Source: Burkholderiaceae bacterium (GTDB lineage: Bacteria > Pseudomonadota > Gammaproteobacteria > Burkholderiales > Burkholderiaceae). Taken from it: DNA of 55,500 bases. The stretch's first letter is position 1. Every line of letters begins with the position of its first letter. Below the pieces are notes generated by a model. The model did no database searches. It was not told the DNA's origin and saw only the letters and a list, made by a program, of their open reading frames with translations. The position numbers were made by a program, and so were the translations under genes. The DNA is taken from NCBI GenBank assembly GCA_023266335.1, contig JAHFQJ010000013.1, positions 1 through 55,500 on the forward strand. Reading direction: 5' to 3'. Shown in pieces: positions 18,178 to 27,227 of the stretch.

Positions 18178-20022
18178 ATGTCAATTAATCCTCATTTATC
18201 AAAAATTTTTGCTTTAATAAAGACATATAAATATAAATTTATATTATCTATATTTTGTATGGCTCTAGTGGCTATAAGTGAAGGGTTAATACCAAAAATT
18301 GTTAAAGATTTATTAGATAATGGGTTTAATAAAAATGCTTCTAGTAATGTATTTGAGTTACCGCTAATAATTATGGGCTTAGCATTTTTTAGAGCAATCG
18401 GTCAATTCGGCAGCCAGTATTATACCAGCTTTATTTCTCAAAGAGTTGCACACAATCTGCGCTGTAATATGTTTAATCATATTACTTATGCTCCTATGCA
18501 AAATATTACGCAGTATCAAAGTGCAAGTTTAATTAATATTGTAATTTTTGAAGTAGTGCATATTTTAGGCACTTTATCTAATGTATTAATGACTATTGTT
18601 AGGGATAGCATCACTCTTACAGTATTATTAGTTTATTTATTATGGATTAATTGGCAGTTGGCATTAGTGGTTTCAATTATTTTACCCCCAATAGCCTTAA
18701 TGGTTAATCAAATTAAAAAACGTTTAAAAAAATTAAATAAGCTGCAGCATGAATTCACTAATGACAGTGCCTATCAAGTTGAACAGGTATTCAAGAATAT
18801 TAAAATTGTAAAATCATATAATGCACAAGATTATGAAAATTCTAAATTCCATGATTTAAGCCAAAATCTAGAGAAGTTTTCCATGAAAATAGCAATTGCA
18901 GGCGGATTGAATCAGCCTATTACTCAAATGCTGGCATCTATTGCTTTAGCTGTAGTTATTGGCGTTGCTGTTTTTCAATCTAATCAGCATAACACTACGG
19001 TTGGGGAATTTACGTCTTTTATTATGGGAATGCTTTTACTTATTTCTCCATTAAAACGCTTAGCAGATGTTCATCAGCCATTACAAAGAAGTCTGCATGC
19101 ATGCGAACATATCTTTAAAATTCTTGAATTACCAAATGAACAAGATAAATTATTAACTAAAATATCAAGCAATAAATTAGAAATATCAGAGATAAAAGAA
19201 TTTAATATTAAAAATAACTTAAGCATTGAAATTCATAATTTAACTGTAAAATATGGAGAATCTACTGCCATTGATAATTTAAGTTTAGATATACCTGTAG
19301 CTAAACATACAGCAATTGTCGGAATTTCCGGAAGCGGCAAATCAACTTTATTACAAGTTTTATTAGGATTTGTAGAATTTGAAAAAGGTGATATTAATAT
19401 TAATTCTTATAGAAAATTAAGTAACTTAGATAATGCTTATGATTTTGAGCAAAAAATTAATGTTAAAGATATGAATATTGAAAGCTTAAGGGCTTCAATT
19501 GCTTATATTGGTCAAGAAATTTGTATATTTAACCGAAGTATTGCTGAAAATATTGCTTATGGCAATAATTATTACTACAATGATACTAATCACAATGAAA
19601 ATACTCAAAAAGTTTATGATATTGAAAAAATTAATTTTGCACTGAAACAAGCTTATCTATTTGATTTTGTTCAAACTTTACCTGATGGTATAGACACTAT
19701 AATTGGTGACAGCGGCTCTAGATTATCAGGCGGTCAGCGTCAAAGATTAAGCCTTGCTAGAGCTTTTTATAAAAATGCTCCAATTATAATTTTAGATGAA
19801 GCAACCAGTGCATTAGACTCTCAAAGTGAAGAGCAAGTACAGTTAGCTTTAAGTAAATTAATGGAGTCTAAAACTATTATAAGCGTTGCTCATCGGTTAC
19901 ACACTATAGTAAATGCAGATAATATTGTAGTTATGCATAATGCTAAAATTGTGGAACAAGGCAACCATAGTGAATTGATACTGAATAATTCTTACTATGC
20001 AACTTTGCATAAAATGTACTAA
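18178..20022 (+). CDS. msbA: MsbA-type lipid/lipid A ABC exporter
   Basis: The 614-residue half-transporter has six membrane helices (residues 1-300) with a type IV exporter fold and a C-terminal ATPase: Walker A GISGSGKST, Q-loop IGQEICIFNRSIAENIAYG, signature LSGGQRQ, Walker B IIILDEATSALDSQ and switch His in VAHRL. This follows MsbA, which flips the lipid A core across the inner membrane. The nucleotide-binding domain holds an Asn/Tyr-rich insertion around residue 460 (NNYYYNDTNHNENTQK). Start codon ATG has no clear ribosome site. It could also be a related multidrug exporter; the LPS genes in this window favour MsbA. Confidence 0.85.
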   Translation: MSINPHLSKIFALIKTYKYKFILSIFCMALVAISEGLIPKIVKDLLDNGFNKNASSNVFELPLIIMGLAFFRAIGQFGSQYYTSFISQRVAHNLRCNMFNHITYAPMQNITQYQSASLINIVIFEVVHILGTLSNVLMTIVRDSITLTVLLVYLLWINWQLALVVSIILPPIALMVNQIKKRLKKLNKLQHEFTNDSAYQVEQVFKNIKIVKSYNAQDYENSKFHDLSQNLEKFSMKIAIAGGLNQPITQMLASIALAVVIGVAVFQSNQHNTTVGEFTSFIMGMLLLISPLKRLADVHQPLQRSLHACEHIFKILELPNEQDKLLTKISSNKLEISEIKEFNIKNNLSIEIHNLTVKYGESTAIDNLSLDIPVAKHTAIVGISGSGKSTLLQVLLGFVEFEKGDININSYRKLSNLDNAYDFEQKINVKDMNIESLRASIAYIGQEICIFNRSIAENIAYGNNYYYNDTNHNENTQKVYDIEKINFALKQAYLFDFVQTLPDGIDTIIGDSGSRLSGGQRQRLSLARAFYKNAPIIILDEATSALDSQSEEQVQLALSKLMESKTIISVAHRLHTIVNADNIVVMHNAKIVEQGNHSELILNNSYYATLHKMY

Positions 20023-20150
20023 TATTAATTATAATATATTAATAAAAATATTTAAACAAAGTTGTTAATAATAAATATTTAATAGGTATAAACCCATATA
20101 CACATTTTGAATTAAAATCACATATAATTTAGAAAATGAGGAGTTTTTAA

Positions 20151-22100
20151 ATGACAAATTCACCTGCAGGCACAGTTACTGGGTCTGGGTCTAGATCTAA
20201 TTCACCAATTCAGAAAGACCAAAAAAACTCTAATAAAGTTAATGTGCATGTGGCAAAAAAAGATTTATTAGATTTGACCTCACGCCCCAATTCTGGCACT
20301 AGTACGCCTTCTGAACATCATTTCGATGCCAGAGGCAATGGTGGGGATAAGGATGCATTAGAAGTTGAAGGCTTGATGGCTTCTTTAAGTGGTATCCAAA
20401 ATTCTGATGGCAATCATTCACCTCCTTTAAGTCCTTTAATTAATCAGCAAACACATCAAACACCAGAACAAAGAATTGACCATTTACAAGCAGAGCTTAA
20501 CGACACCCGTCAGCAAAATCGTGATTTGAGTAGAGAAAATGATACATTAAAACAAAATAATCTCGAGTTAAACTCTAATGTTGAAAATTTAGAAATTCAG
20601 GTATTTTCGTTAAGGAATAGTATTGATAACAAAATAAATAGTGCTGTAAGTGAGGCAATGTCCCATGCAAATAAAAAAATTGAAGAATTAACACAGAAAA
20701 TTAATCAGAATCAATCTTATCCTCAACAAGCACCAAAGCCTAAACAGCCACAAGTTCATAATCAGCAGTACCAAGCCCCTCCTGCAGCTGGCCATTATGC
20801 TTCGCCATATCAGCCTCCAGTTTCGACCTATCCTCAATATTCATACGGCGGTCAGTCTTTTAGTCCGTATCCTCAACCATATTTAGATAGCAACACGTTG
20901 CATGGCGGAATTTATAAAGAGGCAGCTAACATTTATGCTAACACAGTAAACCTTTTACATCCTTACAGTGGCGGTATACTTAGCAGTATATTTAAAGGTA
21001 TGGGACAATTATTCTTCCCTGAACAACAAACAACAACTACAATATATACTGCTTACCCAGTACCATATTACCCAGTAATATATACTCCTTATCCTCCACA
21101 ACAAATGCAGCAAAATAATAATCAAGCTGGACAACAACAATATTACTATCCGCAGCCTCCGGCTCATCAAATGCATCAACATTTGCCTAATAACCATTAT
21201 AATAGACAGCCTAATGTTCCTTATCAGCCTGCACAGCAAATGCCGCAACAGCAATATTCTCAACCGCCGAGTAATAACCAGTATGGCAGACAACCCCATG
21301 TTCCGCAGCAGCCGGCACAACAGCAAAAGCATATGCCTCAAAATCATCTAGGAGGAAACGCAAGAGCAAACCAAGCTAGCCATAATGTTGCTAATTCAAT
21401 GGATGATGAATTAAAAGAACTTATTGATGCTATAAAAAAAGAGGAGAATATAGGTACTAACCAAAATTTAATTGAAAAGTTGACTAGTAAATTTAATGAA
21501 ATATATCTTGAAAATAGTTCTAAACCTGAATTTGATAAGGCAATGCAAAATATTTATAAATTAGACCAAGAAGCTAGGCAATTAAACGAAGAGCAATATA
21601 CTCAAAAATTAGATGGCATTATCAGCACAACTTTTCAATTAGGTAATACTACTCCAGTAACTGGTAAACATTTGAATGCATATCGTTTTCTATTATTGAT
21701 TTTACAAAGCACTGAAGAAGAAGATAAACCTGATGTGGTAGATGAAATGCAGCATGGAGTATCTGCACCGATAACTCCGCATAACCAGCAAAATAATAAT
21801 CTAGACATAGATAACTTACTTTCAAATCAGCTGGTGAAAATGATGAGAGCTATAAAAAAAGATGAAAATATGATCATTAATTTAAAATTATTTGCGGATA
21901 AAAACTCTGAACATATCAGCGACGCAATGATGGTTGATATGGATAAAAGAGGTATGAATGAACATGAATACAATAAAAATCTAGATCAAATTATAAGAAA
22001 AACATTTAAGTTAGATGATAACATCGCGGTAGGATATGATTACAGGCAAGCTTATAACGGATTATTAGTAAGTGCATTAATTGGTAAATCAATTATTTGA
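20151..22100 (+). CDS. Large Q/P/Y-rich coiled-coil protein with a duplicated C-terminal domain, unknown function
   Basis: The 649-residue product is unlike its neighbours. Order: Ser/Asn-rich N-terminus (1-105), coiled coil (about 105-187), Pro/Gln/Tyr-rich stretch (188-245), a hydrophobic patch ending GGILSSIFKGMGQLF (274-288), a long Gln/Pro/Tyr-rich region (290-400) with an internal repeat (NNHYNRQPNVPYQPAQQ at 347-363 and NNQYGRQPHVPQQPAQQ at 375-391), then two related domains of about 90-100 residues (417-520 and 555-645). The domains share ELIDAIKKEEN / KMMRAIKKDEN, EQYTQKLDGIISTTFQL / HEYNKNLDQIIRKTFKL and AYRFLLL / AYNGLLV. There is no signal peptide. GGAG precedes the ATG. A secreted or host-directed protein is possible but unproven. 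Confidence 0.85.
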   Translation: MTNSPAGTVTGSGSRSNSPIQKDQKNSNKVNVHVAKKDLLDLTSRPNSGTSTPSEHHFDARGNGGDKDALEVEGLMASLSGIQNSDGNHSPPLSPLINQQTHQTPEQRIDHLQAELNDTRQQNRDLSRENDTLKQNNLELNSNVENLEIQVFSLRNSIDNKINSAVSEAMSHANKKIEELTQKINQNQSYPQQAPKPKQPQVHNQQYQAPPAAGHYASPYQPPVSTYPQYSYGGQSFSPYPQPYLDSNTLHGGIYKEAANIYANTVNLLHPYSGGILSSIFKGMGQLFFPEQQTTTTIYTAYPVPYYPVIYTPYPPQQMQQNNNQAGQQQYYYPQPPAHQMHQHLPNNHYNRQPNVPYQPAQQMPQQQYSQPPSNNQYGRQPHVPQQPAQQQKHMPQNHLGGNARANQASHNVANSMDDELKELIDAIKKEENIGTNQNLIEKLTSKFNEIYLENSSKPEFDKAMQNIYKLDQEARQLNEEQYTQKLDGIISTTFQLGNTTPVTGKHLNAYRFLLLILQSTEEEDKPDVVDEMQHGVSAPITPHNQQNNNLDIDNLLSNQLVKMMRAIKKDENMIINLKLFADKNSEHISDAMMVDMDKRGMNEHEYNKNLDQIIRKTFKLDDNIAVGYDYRQAYNGLLVSALIGKSII

Positions 22101-22174
22101 GAGACAACAAAATTATTAGCTTCTCCGTAGACACTTACATTTAATTATTACGGATATACGCCTTAAGCTAGCTC

Positions 22175-23305
22175 TTAAACCAACTGCCATTTAGTATTAA
22201 GGTTGTTCATATTTTTATTATCATTGATTTTTTTACTTTGCAGTTTTATTTTTAAGCGTAAATCATTTTCAGAATCGGCATTTTTTAATGCTTCATCATA
22301 ACTGATTTTATCGCTTTCGTATAATTCAAATAGTGCTTCATCAAAGCAAATCATGCCTTGTTCTTTTGAATTTTTAATTGCTTCTTTAAGTGCGTGTATT
22401 TCACCTTTAAAAATTAAATCTGCAACCAATGGGCTGCCTATCATTACCTCTACAGCTGGCACACGTCCGCCGTTATATTTTCTAATCAAACGCTGTGACA
22501 CGATTGCACGCAGGTTTAAGGATAAATCTACTAATACCTGCTTCTGCTGATCACGCGGGAAAAAGCTTAATACTCTATCTATTGCTTGATTTGAATTATT
22601 AGCATGCAGAGTTGAAATACATAAGTGCCCAGTTTCTGCATATTGAATAGCATATTCCATTGTTTCTCTATCTCTAATTTCACCTAATACAATCATATCC
22701 GGAGCTTGGCGCAAAGTATTTCTTAGTGCAATATGCCAGCTTTGCGTATCCATGCCTACTTCACGTTGAGTTAACATACACTTTTTACTGGTATGGCTAA
22801 ATTCAATCGGGTCTTCAATACTAATAATATGCCCTTGACTATGTGTATTGCGATAATCAATCATAGCAGCTAAAGAAGTGGTTTTACCGCTTCCAGTTGC
22901 TCCAGTTACTAATACAATTCCCCGCTTAGATAAGCTGATGCTTTCTAGTACACTAGGCAAGTATAAATCATGAAATCCTGGCACACATGAGTTTGTTGCC
23001 CGAATAACCATACCAGGAACGCCCTGCTGCATAAATGCAGAAACACGGAAACGCCCTAAATCTTCAAAAATTAAAGAAAAATTTGCTTCAAGGGTGCGTT
23101 TAAACTCAAAACGTACTTTATCATTCAAAGAGCTAAAAACTATTTCTCTAGCTTCTTGAGAAGTAAGAGGATATTCAGACAATAATAACAATTCTCCATC
23201 AACTTTGACAGCCGGAGGAAAATTAGCATTAATAAGTAAGTCAGAGGCTTTTTTTTCAAGCATTTGTGCTAATAAATTATGTAATACACTTTGATTAACT
23301 GACAT
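22175..23305 (-). CDS. pilU: PilU, type IV pilus retraction ATPase
   Basis: The 376-residue ATPase follows pilT by 11 bases on the same strand. It has the PilT-like N-domain (ASDLLINANFPPAVKVDGEL cut here to the core), Walker A GATGSGKT, the Asp box (DPIEFSHTSK), Walker B (DMIVLGEIRDRETM) and the His box (TGHLCISTLHA). The C-terminal extension beyond residue 345, rich in Asn/Lys, is usual for PilU and absent in PilT. PilU assists PilT in pilus depolymerisation, twitching and DNA uptake, in the cytoplasm at the base of the machine. Confidence 0.94.
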   Translation of the reverse strand: MSVNQSVLHNLLAQMLEKKASDLLINANFPPAVKVDGELLLLSEYPLTSQEAREIVFSSLNDKVRFEFKRTLEANFSLIFEDLGRFRVSAFMQQGVPGMVIRATNSCVPGFHDLYLPSVLESISLSKRGIVLVTGATGSGKTTSLAAMIDYRNTHSQGHIISIEDPIEFSHTSKKCMLTQREVGMDTQSWHIALRNTLRQAPDMIVLGEIRDRETMEYAIQYAETGHLCISTLHANNSNQAIDRVLSFFPRDQQKQVLVDLSLNLRAIVSQRLIRKYNGGRVPAVEVMIGSPLVADLIFKGEIHALKEAIKNSKEQGMICFDEALFELYESDKISYDEALKNADSENDLRLKIKLQSKKINDNKNMNNLNTKWQLV

Positions 23306-23316
23306 GTTATGTTATT

Positions 23317-24357
23317 TTAATTAAATAAATCGGGGTTTTTAGCAAGTATTCTAGCATCTTTTGCCATGATTAGGTTACGTTTTACTGCTTCCATTAAAGA
23401 AGAATCTAGTGTTTGCATACCTATGCCTTGAGTAGTCTGCATAATTGAATATATTTGTGCTAATTTATTTTCTCTAATCAAATTTTTTACAGCAGGAGTG
23501 CTAAGCAATATTTCATGAATGGCAGCACGTCCATTGCCATCTTTAGTTTTAACTAAGGTTTGAGCAATTACAGCTTCTAAAGATTCAGATAACATTGAAC
23601 GCACCATTTCTTTTTCAGCAGCAGGAAATACATCAATAATACGGTCTACTGTTTTAATTGCAGAACTTGTGTGTAATGTTGCTAATACTAAATGTCCCGT
23701 TTCTGCAGCAGTTAAAGCTAAGCGGATGGTTTCCAAGTCGCGTAATTCGCCCACCAAAATTAAATCGGGGTCTTCACGTAATGCAGAGCGCAATGCATTA
23801 GAAAAACTATGCGTGTTTACGCCTAATTCACGCTGATTAACTAAACTTTTTTTTGATTGGTGTACGAATTCTATTGGATCTTCAATGGTTAAAATATGAC
23901 CTTGCTCATTTTCATTATAGTGATTTAAAATACCGGCTAAAGTAGTTGATTTACCGCTTCCGGTTGGACCCGTTACTAAGATTAATCCCCGAGGCTTTAA
24001 TGCCAATTCAGCAAATACCTTAGGTGCTTTTAAATCCTGAAGACTTAATACTTTTGACGGGATAGTTCTAAATACAGCTGCCGCCCCCCTATCTTGATGA
24101 AAAGCATTAACACGAAACCTAGCTAAATTAGGTACTTCAAATGAGAAGTCAATTTCTAGGTTTTCTTGAAAAATCTTGCGCTGATTATCATTCATAATAT
24201 CAAAAATCAATCCCGATACTTCAGCATGACTCATAGGATCTAAATTCATTTTACGTATTTCACCATGAATACGCACCATTGGAGATAAATCTGAAGACAA
24301 ATGTAAATCAGAAGCTTGATTTTTTACAGAAAATTCTAATAATTGTGTTATATCCAT
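23317..24357 (-). CDS. pilT: PilT, type IV pilus retraction ATPase
   Basis: The ATG at 24357 gives MDITQLLEFSVKNQASDLHL, the standard PilT beginning; an open frame to 24366 uses only a TTG. The protein (346 residues) has Walker A GPTGSGKST, the Asp box, Walker B (DLILVGELRDLETI), the His box (TGHLVLATLHTSSAIKT) and the C-terminal AIRENKLAQIY-like segment (NLIRENKLAQIYSIMQT), where PilT carries its AIRNLIRE retraction motif. It drives pilus retraction with PilU, encoded next. It is divergent from yggS, the order seen widely in proteobacteria. No pilB/pilC or pilM-Q genes are in the window. Confidence 0.95.
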   Translation of the reverse strand: MDITQLLEFSVKNQASDLHLSSDLSPMVRIHGEIRKMNLDPMSHAEVSGLIFDIMNDNQRKIFQENLEIDFSFEVPNLARFRVNAFHQDRGAAAVFRTIPSKVLSLQDLKAPKVFAELALKPRGLILVTGPTGSGKSTTLAGILNHYNENEQGHILTIEDPIEFVHQSKKSLVNQRELGVNTHSFSNALRSALREDPDLILVGELRDLETIRLALTAAETGHLVLATLHTSSAIKTVDRIIDVFPAAEKEMVRSMLSESLEAVIAQTLVKTKDGNGRAAIHEILLSTPAVKNLIRENKLAQIYSIMQTTQGIGMQTLDSSLMEAVKRNLIMAKDARILAKNPDLFN

Positions 24358-24395
24358 GGTAAACAAAAATAAATAGTATGGAGGATAAATACATT

Positions 24396-25085
24396 ATGGT
24401 AGCGATTTCACAAAAAAGGCAAGAAATTTTAGAAAAAATTTATAAAGTGTCGGGACAACCTAACACTAAACTTATTGCTGTGAGCAAAAGCTTTGGAATA
24501 GATGCACTTTATCAAGCATTCAACGATGGTCAATTAGAATTTGGTGAAAATTATGTACAAGAAGCTCTTGAAAAAATCAAAATTTTACCTAAGCAAATAA
24601 TTTGGCATTTTATTGGCACTATACAAAGTAATAAAACCAAAGAAATCGCTGAAAATTTCTCTTGGGTACATACAATTGATAGAGAAAAAATTGCGAAAAG
24701 ACTTAATGAACAAAGACCGCAAAGATTAAATAAATTACAGGTATGCTTACAAATCAATATAGATAACTCACATACAAAAAGCGGAATTAATGCAAAATCA
24801 GCTGCAGATATACTGACATTAGCAAAAGTTATTACAAATTGTGAAAATTTAGAATTAAGGGGGATAATGGCTATTCCGGATATACTAGAAAATAACTGTC
24901 CAAATATAGCTGCATTTAAAAAAATGAAAATGATATTTGATGGTTTAAAAACAGCTTTGCCTCATCATAATATTGATACTTTATGTATGGGTATGTCAGA
25001 TGATTTTGAAGAAGCGATAAAATACGGTGCTAATATGGTAAGAATCGGCAGTGCAATTTTTGGTCAAAGGGTATATAAAAAATGA
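24396..25085 (+). CDS. yggS: YggS/PLPBP, pyridoxal-phosphate homeostasis protein
   Basis: GGAGG at 24380-24384 sits 11 bases before the ATG at 24396, so that start is preferred over the ATG at 24378 that contains the site. The 229-residue protein has the alanine-racemase-like barrel: PLP Lys in LIAVSKSF, FGENYVQEALEKI, WHFIGTIQSNKTKEI, INIDNSHTKSGI, LRGIMAIPD and the phosphate-binding C-terminus LCMGMSDDFEEAIKYGA with VRIGSAIFG. It handles vitamin B6 and amino-acid homeostasis. It lies divergently from pilT. Confidence 0.95.
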   Translation: MVAISQKRQEILEKIYKVSGQPNTKLIAVSKSFGIDALYQAFNDGQLEFGENYVQEALEKIKILPKQIIWHFIGTIQSNKTKEIAENFSWVHTIDREKIAKRLNEQRPQRLNKLQVCLQINIDNSHTKSGINAKSAADILTLAKVITNCENLELRGIMAIPDILENNCPNIAAFKKMKMIFDGLKTALPHHNIDTLCMGMSDDFEEAIKYGANMVRIGSAIFGQRVYKK

Positions 25086-25164
25086 CTATTTTTTTGGGAT
25101 TTAGCAACTAATTTGATATTATTAATCATGATCCCGGATAAATCCGCCTGTTAGAATGAGAGTC

Positions 25165-25184
25165 ATACCTGCGGAGGCAGGTAT
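25165..25184. repeat. Short G+C-rich palindrome in intergenic region
   Basis: ATACCTGC, a four-base loop, GCAGGTAT forms a perfect eight-base hairpin in an otherwise A+T-rich 278-base gap between yggS and pgpA. The wider block, about 25130-25215, has the GAATGAC/GTCATTC-type flanks (AGTCATACC, GGGAATGACC) of REP-like intergenic repeats known from many proteobacteria. It may serve as a terminator for yggS. Confidence 0.6.
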
Positions 25185-25363
25185 CTATAGATTTACGCCT
25201 ATGTGGGAATGACCATAGTTTGATATTAGATAATAATTCAGTTTATTTTTCAAATTACTTGTTCAATCCTAAATTTTGCTGCTGTTTTAGCTAAATTAGC
25301 TTAAAAGTGTTAGAATTCTAAATAGAAAAATACAATAGAGTTAACAAAAATTAATTATATAAA

Positions 25364-25936
25364 ATGAGTAATTTATTAAAAAATGTTGTTATAAATTCAA
25401 TTAAAGCCCGCTATTATAATAAAAAGCAAAGTGTACCCTCTTATTCTTTTATGATGCAGAAATTTAGCCGCATTATAGCATTTGGTTTCGGCAGCGGGTT
25501 ATTTACTTTAATACCAGGCACAATGGGTACTTTGTTTGCATGGATAAGCTTTAATTTATTACACATAAATAAATTATCCAGTTTAGGGTTTTCTGTTATT
25601 TTTATAGTATTAGTGCTTTTAGGCTCATGGGCGTGTAATCAAACACAATATAGTTTAGGTAAACAAGACAGCGGTTATATAGTATTTGACGAATGGCTAG
25701 GAATATGGCTATGTTTATGGATATTCTCTCTAGATGGAGATTTATCTGTATCTAAACAAATTGTAATATTTTTATTATTCAGATTATGCGATATGCTAAA
25801 ACCCTTTCCAATCAAGTATATTGAAACTTATTTCAAAACTAAAGTAAAAGCCAACAGCTTTGCCAGCGGTTTTGGGATAATGGCTGATGATATTTTAGCT
25901 GCAGTTTATACTATTCTCATTATTAAATTATTTTAA
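25364..25936 (+). CDS. pgpA: Phosphatidylglycerophosphatase A
   Basis: The 190-residue membrane protein carries the PgpA core: FGFGSGLFTLIPGTMGTLFA, IVFDEWLGIW, RLCDMLKPFPI and the C-terminal GFGIMADDILAAVYT with the Asp pair of the active site. PgpA removes phosphate from phosphatidylglycerol phosphate, the last step to phosphatidylglycerol. The first ATG gives a basic 28-residue extension before the usual start; an internal MMQKF start near residue 27 would give the normal length of about 164. The usual neighbour thiL is absent. An unusual 278-base gap with a REP-like palindrome lies upstream. Confidence 0.93.
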   Translation: MSNLLKNVVINSIKARYYNKKQSVPSYSFMMQKFSRIIAFGFGSGLFTLIPGTMGTLFAWISFNLLHINKLSSLGFSVIFIVLVLLGSWACNQTQYSLGKQDSGYIVFDEWLGIWLCLWIFSLDGDLSVSKQIVIFLLFRLCDMLKPFPIKYIETYFKTKVKANSFASGFGIMADDILAAVYTILIIKLF

Positions 25937-26028
25937 AAAATTTATAATATATTATGGCTAAATTCATATATGGTATTATGGTATAATCGCATATATCATA
26001 AATAAAAAATCATTAACTTAATAAGCGT

Positions 26029-27213
26029 ATGTTATTTAAAAAACAGCTTCGTTGGGAAATTTCAAATGCAACAGGTGCAATATTTTTAATCCTCCTTACT
26101 ATTATATTTATTTTTATGATGATAAAGGCATTAGGCAATGCAACATCAGGTAAAATATCGCCTCAAGATATTTTATTATTGATTTCTTTAACTTCTGTCA
26201 TGTATATACCGCATATTATTATTGGTTCTCTCTTTATTGCCAGTATTATGGTATTAACGCGCTGGTATGAAACTAGTGAAATGGTAGTATGGCAAAGCTC
26301 AGGGTTACCTTTAATCAGATTTTTGCTTCCGTTATGGAAAATTAGTTTCCCATTCTTTGTATTAATCTCCGTATTAAGTTTAGTATTATGGCCGTGGAGT
26401 AATAATTATATTGAACAGCTGAAACAAAATTTTAAACAAAGAGATGAAATTAGTTTATTAGTTTCCGGTCAATTTTTTGAGTTAGATAAATCAAATAAAG
26501 TATTATTTATTGAAAATTTAGATAATACAAAAGTTAAACAAAGATGTAAAAACTTACATGGTCAAGAATTAACTAAATGCGAAGCTCAAAATTCAGAAAT
26601 TAGCGGTATATTTGCAGTAAGCTTAGATAAGGATAATGTGGATATTATGAGTGCAAAGCAAGGATATATGCTTGAGCAAAATTTTGGCAAATATGCAAAT
26701 CTTATAAACGGCGAGCGCTATTTGATAAAACAAAAAAGTAATGATATTAGCAATTATCAAGCTCAAAATATATTATTTGATGAATTAAAAATCAAAATTA
26801 AACCAAGTATTGCGTCTAGTGATGATGCAAGTAATTACCCAGCTCGTGCATTATCAACTGAATTTTTGTGGAAAAATCCGAATCAAAATAACTTAATCGA
26901 ACTAGGCTGGCGTATCGCTATGCCCTTTTCATTATTGGTTTTACAGCTTTGGGCATTGGTTTTAGCACATGCTAATCCAAGAAAAGGTAAATATTTTAAT
27001 ATTATTTTATCAATGGTGGTATATATTGTTTACAATAATATGATTAGTATTAGCCAAATTTGGATCGAAAAACACAATGTTTCAGTGTTGTTCAGCACTT
27101 CTATTATACATGTTAGTTTATTAATTTTTGGTATTATTTTATTATTTTATCGAACTTACGGGTTATATTTTATTAAAAATTTTATTAATAAATCTAATAA
27201 TAAATATAAATAA
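26029..27213 (+). CDS. lptF: LptF, permease subunit of the LPS transporter
   Basis: The 394-residue protein has six membrane helices, three on each side of a periplasmic domain (about 130-290), typical of LptF/G: N-terminal MLFKKQLRWEI, the second-helix segment IIGSLFIASIMVLTRWYETSE and the C-terminal GWRIAMPFSLLVLQLWALVL. With LptG and LptB it draws LPS from the inner membrane and passes it to LptC/LptA. lptG follows 14 bases later. The periplasmic part has a Cys pair (QRCKNLHG ... LTKCEAQ) that could form a disulfide. Confidence 0.93.
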   Translation: MLFKKQLRWEISNATGAIFLILLTIIFIFMMIKALGNATSGKISPQDILLLISLTSVMYIPHIIIGSLFIASIMVLTRWYETSEMVVWQSSGLPLIRFLLPLWKISFPFFVLISVLSLVLWPWSNNYIEQLKQNFKQRDEISLLVSGQFFELDKSNKVLFIENLDNTKVKQRCKNLHGQELTKCEAQNSEISGIFAVSLDKDNVDIMSAKQGYMLEQNFGKYANLINGERYLIKQKSNDISNYQAQNILFDELKIKIKPSIASSDDASNYPARALSTEFLWKNPNQNNLIELGWRIAMPFSLLVLQLWALVLAHANPRKGKYFNIILSMVVYIVYNNMISISQIWIEKHNVSVLFSTSIIHVSLLIFGIILLFYRTYGLYFIKNFINKSNNKYK

Positions 27214-27227
27214 TTTGGAGTAATTAA

